DNA of 6,558 nucleotides, taken from JAKEGK01 sp036507695. GTDB taxonomy: Bacteria > Pseudomonadota > Gammaproteobacteria > SZUA-152. The notes beneath the pieces are model-generated. The model was given only the letters and a program-made list of their open reading frames with translations. It ran no database searches and was not told the DNA's origin. Location of the stretch: NCBI GenBank assembly GCA_036507695.1, contig DATCIR010000257.1:1-6558 (forward strand), in the 5' to 3' direction. Position numbers and translations under genes: made by a program. Of the stretch, positions 5,087-6,558 are shown in pieces. Every line of letters starts with the position of its first letter. Position 1 is the first letter of the stretch.

Positions 5087-5743
5087 CTATTTGTTCTTTA
5101 ACTGTTCCTTGAGTTCGGCGAGTTCATCTTCCAGCCTACTGACCCTCTGCGCCAACTCGGACATGCTGATCTGTTCCGCGGTATCGATGGCCGTCACCGC
5201 AGGTGTTTGGCCAGCCAGCGCCTCAACATCAATGGGGCCAAAAAACAAGTGCATGTACTCTGAGTCCTTGCGCCCGGGCGAGCGTGGCAGTTTCACCACC
5301 ACCGGATTACTGTCCCGCTCAATCAGTCCGGTAAGCGCGTCCACGACAGCAACGTTGTCGGCGAAGGTATGCAGACGCCCACTGTGCGCCCTGAGTTCCC
5401 CTGGCGTCTGCTGCCCGCGCAGCAACAGCAAGCAGACGATAGCAAACTCCGCCGGGTCAAACTGTAATTCACTCAGGCGCTCGTTGCATAGGCGGTGTGT
5501 GAATTTTTCTACCCCGTTCTTGAAATTCTCGTCGATTCGCACCAGTTGTTTGGCCTGCAGTTCGCGGGCGGTACGTTTCACCACGCCCGGCTCCAGCGAC
5601 ATGACGGGATTACGGCTGGACTTCTGATTACAGGCATTCGTCAGCGCATTCAATGTCAGTGGATACACCTCCGGCGTGACGATGGATTTCTCCATCAGGC
5701 AACCGATGACGCGGGCTTCGTGGGCGGTTAAATTGGGTAGCAC
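5087..5743 (-). CDS. yceH: YceH family protein (DUF480, UPF0502)
   Basis: 218 residues, close to E. coli YceH (215). It is built from two winged-helix-type domains: the first opens with LTAHEARVIGCLMEKSIVTP (5-24), then EVYPLTLNALTNACNQKSSRNPVM (25-48). The second has LLLLRGQQTPGELRAHSGRL (105-124) and ends in VVVKLPRSPGRKDSEYMHLF (148-167). Residues about 193-217 form a predicted C-terminal coiled coil (SELAQRVSRLEDELAELKEQL). The molecular function of the family is not established; the fold suggests nucleic-acid or protein binding in the cytoplasm. The start is GTG: GAGG (5752-5755 on the minus strand) lies eight bases before it, and the conserved family N-terminus begins immediately after. 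The E. coli neighbours (mviM, mviN/murJ) are absent here. A palindrome lies in its leader at 5762-5776. Confidence 0.92.
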   Translation of the reverse strand: MLPNLTAHEARVIGCLMEKSIVTPEVYPLTLNALTNACNQKSSRNPVMSLEPGVVKRTARELQAKQLVRIDENFKNGVEKFTHRLCNERLSELQFDPAEFAIVCLLLLRGQQTPGELRAHSGRLHTFADNVAVVDALTGLIERDSNPVVVKLPRSPGRKDSEYMHLFFGPIDVEALAGQTPAVTAIDTAEQISMSELAQRVSRLEDELAELKEQLKNK

Positions 5744-5761
5744 GGTTGGGACCTCATTAAC

Positions 5762-5776
5762 AATGATTCAATCATT
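5762..5776. promoter_or_regulatory. Perfect palindrome in the yceH leader, candidate operator
   Basis: AATGATT-C-AATCATT is a perfect 7-bp dyad around one base. It lies 19 bases upstream of the yceH GTG start and just upstream of its Shine-Dalgarno site. A dimeric repressor could use it, or it could fold in the mRNA, although a 1-nt loop makes RNA pairing less likely than protein binding. The regulator is unknown. Confidence 0.4.
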
Positions 5777-5805
5777 CAGCTAACCAGCAAAAGTAATATT
5801 GCCAG

Positions 5806-5834
5806 ACTATAAGGCCATTATTTTATCAGTTTAA
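5806..5834 (-). promoter_or_regulatory. Candidate sigma70 promoter for yceH
   Basis: On the minus strand TTAAAC (5829-5834) is followed after 17 bp by TATAGT (5806-5811), 5 of 6 matches to the -10 consensus. The -35 is weak (3 of 6). Transcription would begin near 5800, placing the palindrome at 5762-5776 in the leader. Confidence 0.3.
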
Positions 5835-5879
5835 TTGAGCCCGGCGCTTTTGATTCTTCTGATTTTGGGCTGTCGTTAC

Positions 5880-5917
5880 TGTTATCGCGCTTGTCTATCG
5901 CGACTGTCTATCGCGAC
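5880..5917. repeat. 13-bp tandem repeat, two perfect copies and one degenerate
   Basis: TGTCTATCGCGAC occurs twice back to back (5892-5904, 5905-5917), preceded by the related 12-mer TGTTATCGCGCT (5880-5891). Each perfect copy carries the TCGCGA palindrome. It lies about 140-175 bp upstream of the yceH start. It may be an array of regulator sites or simple slippage. Confidence 0.65.
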
Positions 5918-6056
5918 TGCCTCCCAAAACAAAATACTGTCCGTCGGGAATTACCGGGCTAATATCCGGCAATCGTCGCTGATGGCAAAAGGCAAGTCCT
6001 GACTCCGGTTACCGTTTGTAACAATATTTATCGATGGAGGCAAGACTTCTAGCACT

Positions 6057-6392
6057 TTATATTTTTAAATGACTAAAATAGGCTTTAATTTCGCCTGTCG
6101 GAACCGCGCTCGAATAGAGTAATGCAATATTACTACCGCACAGTTTTGACGTATAGCCGATAAATATTTTTCCGCCCTTCAGATTTCTGACTTTAGAATT
6201 TTCAATTATCGCGTTGATCCCGCTGGCAGTATTGTGGTCGGCGTATTGCAACCATATGATGCCGAGATCATAACCGCCATCAACGTCTCCACTTTCCTGA
6301 ACATTGATTTCTGATTCGCTAATTGACGACGATTGTTGAACTATCGATTGATTAAATGCCGTGGACAGAAAATCATAATTTTTCGTAACTAC
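6057..6392 (-). pseudogene. 5'-truncated ORF remnant next to the REP doublet
   Basis: On the minus strand the frame is open for 111 codons, from just after a TGA (6393-6395) to a TAA at 6057-6059. It starts VVTKNYDFLSTAFNQSIVQQ and contains YDLGIIWLQYADHNT, then NLKGGKIFIGYTSKLCGSN, and ends GEIKAYFSHLKI. There is no ATG or GTG start in frame; the only start-like codon is TTG at 6249-6251 with no Shine-Dalgarno site, and protein-like sequence precedes it. The open frame begins inside the 18-bp repeat (6381-6398), which supplies the first in-frame stop, and the REP doublet follows. The simplest reading is that the 5' part of an AT-rich gene was lost where the repeat now sits. The family is not recognised. 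The sequence is visibly more AT-rich than the neighbouring yceH. Confidence 0.45.
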
Positions 6393-6398
6393 TCACCC
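6381..6398 (-). repeat. 18-bp dispersed repeat, copy 2
   Basis: The minus strand reads GGGTGAGTAGTTACGAAA, identical to 922-939 on the plus strand. Here it lies four bases from the REP doublet (6403-6466), with a run of six G at the junction, and it forms the 5' boundary of the truncated ORF at 6057-6392. Confidence 0.8.
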
Positions 6399-6402
6399 CC
6401 CA

Positions 6403-6466
6403 TGTAGGAGCGGCCTTATGCTGCGCTAAACTTGGTTTGATTCGCGCCCTGAGGCCGCTCCTACAA
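6403..6466. repeat. REP doublet (BIME-like) of the GTAGGAGCGGCC type
   Basis: TGTAGGAGCGGCCT (6403-6416) and its exact complement AGGCCGCTCCTACA (6452-6465) face each other across 35 bp. Each arm begins with GTAG, the tetranucleotide that precedes REP palindromes, and continues into its own imperfect hairpin; in the left unit AGCG (6409-6412) pairs with CGCT (6424-6427) and GC with GC inside, with a bulge. Two REPs in opposite orientation form a REPIN/BIME. Such elements are mobilised in trans by RAYT (Y1-HuH) transposases. None is encoded in the window. On either strand the doublet could also act as a transcript-stabilising stem. Confidence 0.8.
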
Positions 6467-6558
6467 CTTTGCGTCATTGCGCACTCTGCGTTAAAGATAG
6501 TCTCGTTGGCGTGCAACTGAACGCCCCGGTAGTGCAAAGGGGGGGGCGAGCGGTTACC
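6467..6558. other. Right-edge sequence without recognisable features
   Basis: The last 92 bp contain a run of eight G (about 6540-6546 and its flank) but no open frame, promoter or repeat that I can support. A gene beyond the edge cannot be judged. Confidence 0.3.

Larger units (their letters stand above)
5744..6056. other. Intergenic region upstream of yceH
   Basis: These 313 bp hold no supported gene. They contain a candidate promoter (5806-5834), a 15-bp palindrome (5762-5776) and a 13-bp tandem repeat (5880-5917). GTCAGGAC on the minus strand (5996-6003) is followed there by TTGCCTTTTGCCA. From memory, this is reminiscent of the GGGGTCAGGTCTTGC word found near REP-associated tyrosine transposase genes, but no such gene is present. 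GTTAC-CGTTT-GTAAC (about 6009-6023) is a small dyad. Confidence 0.45.

Noticed and set aside
5040..5627. 195-codon plus-strand open frame opposite yceH
   Set aside because: It is a Ser-, Cys- and Arg-rich antisense frame; the YceH family match is unambiguous on the minus strand.
5880..5917. Possible CRISPR array
   Set aside because: The units are 13 bp and directly adjacent, without spacers, and no cas gene is present.
1..6558. A new defence or biosynthetic multi-gene system
   Set aside because: The intact genes are separate units of known families. Only the nitroreductase/flavin reductase pair is operon-like, and nothing suggests a defence island, toxin-antitoxin pair, retron or phage module.

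Overview
The window looks like a chromosomal stretch from a gammaproteobacterium of moderate G+C. The reasons are a HemG-type (flavodoxin-like) protoporphyrinogen oxidase, a YceH/DUF480 protein, and a GTAGGAGCGGCC-type REP element of the kind common in Pseudomonas and related genera. Genus or species cannot be fixed from the sequence alone. No tRNA, rRNA, CRISPR array, integrase or intact transposase was seen.

Layout from left to right. Positions 2-40 hold a rho-independent terminator that closes a plus-strand gene lying off the left edge. A HemG-like flavoprotein gene (270-833, +) has a very strong ribosome binding site. Next comes about 270 bp of repeat-like, hairpin-rich DNA (834-1107). 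An RsuA/RluB-family rRNA pseudouridine synthase follows (1108-1830, +). After it lies a C/G-rich hairpin repeat and an AT-rich leader with a 12-bp tandem repeat, and then an orphan six-TM sensor histidine kinase (2143-3432, + , GTG start). On the minus strand, convergent with the kinase, sits a two-gene unit: an exported SagB/ThcOx-type nitroreductase (4088-4726) followed 12 bp later by a cytosolic flavin-reductase-like split-barrel protein (3542-4075). Further right, also on the minus strand, are an 84-codon 5'-truncated ORF remnant (4822-5076), yceH (5087-5743, GTG start) and an AT-rich 5'-truncated ORF remnant (6057-6392). That last remnant breaks exactly at an 18-bp repeat next to a REP doublet (6403-6466).

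How the genes relate: three of the six intact genes encode predicted FMN proteins (HemG-like, nitroreductase, flavin reductase-like). Only the nitroreductase/flavin reductase pair looks like an operon. The other genes are separate transcription units with housekeeping roles (haem synthesis, rRNA modification, YceH) or a signalling role (the kinase, with no adjacent response regulator).

The most unusual content is in the gaps. An exact 18-bp sequence occurs once at each end of the window in opposite orientation, each copy beside a hairpin element. There are also two 5'-truncated gene remnants, a 13-bp near-triplicate, a 12-bp tandem repeat ahead of the kinase, and a palindrome ahead of yceH. 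I did not find a convincing new multi-gene system. The gaps look like the product of REP/MITE-type element activity and gene decay.
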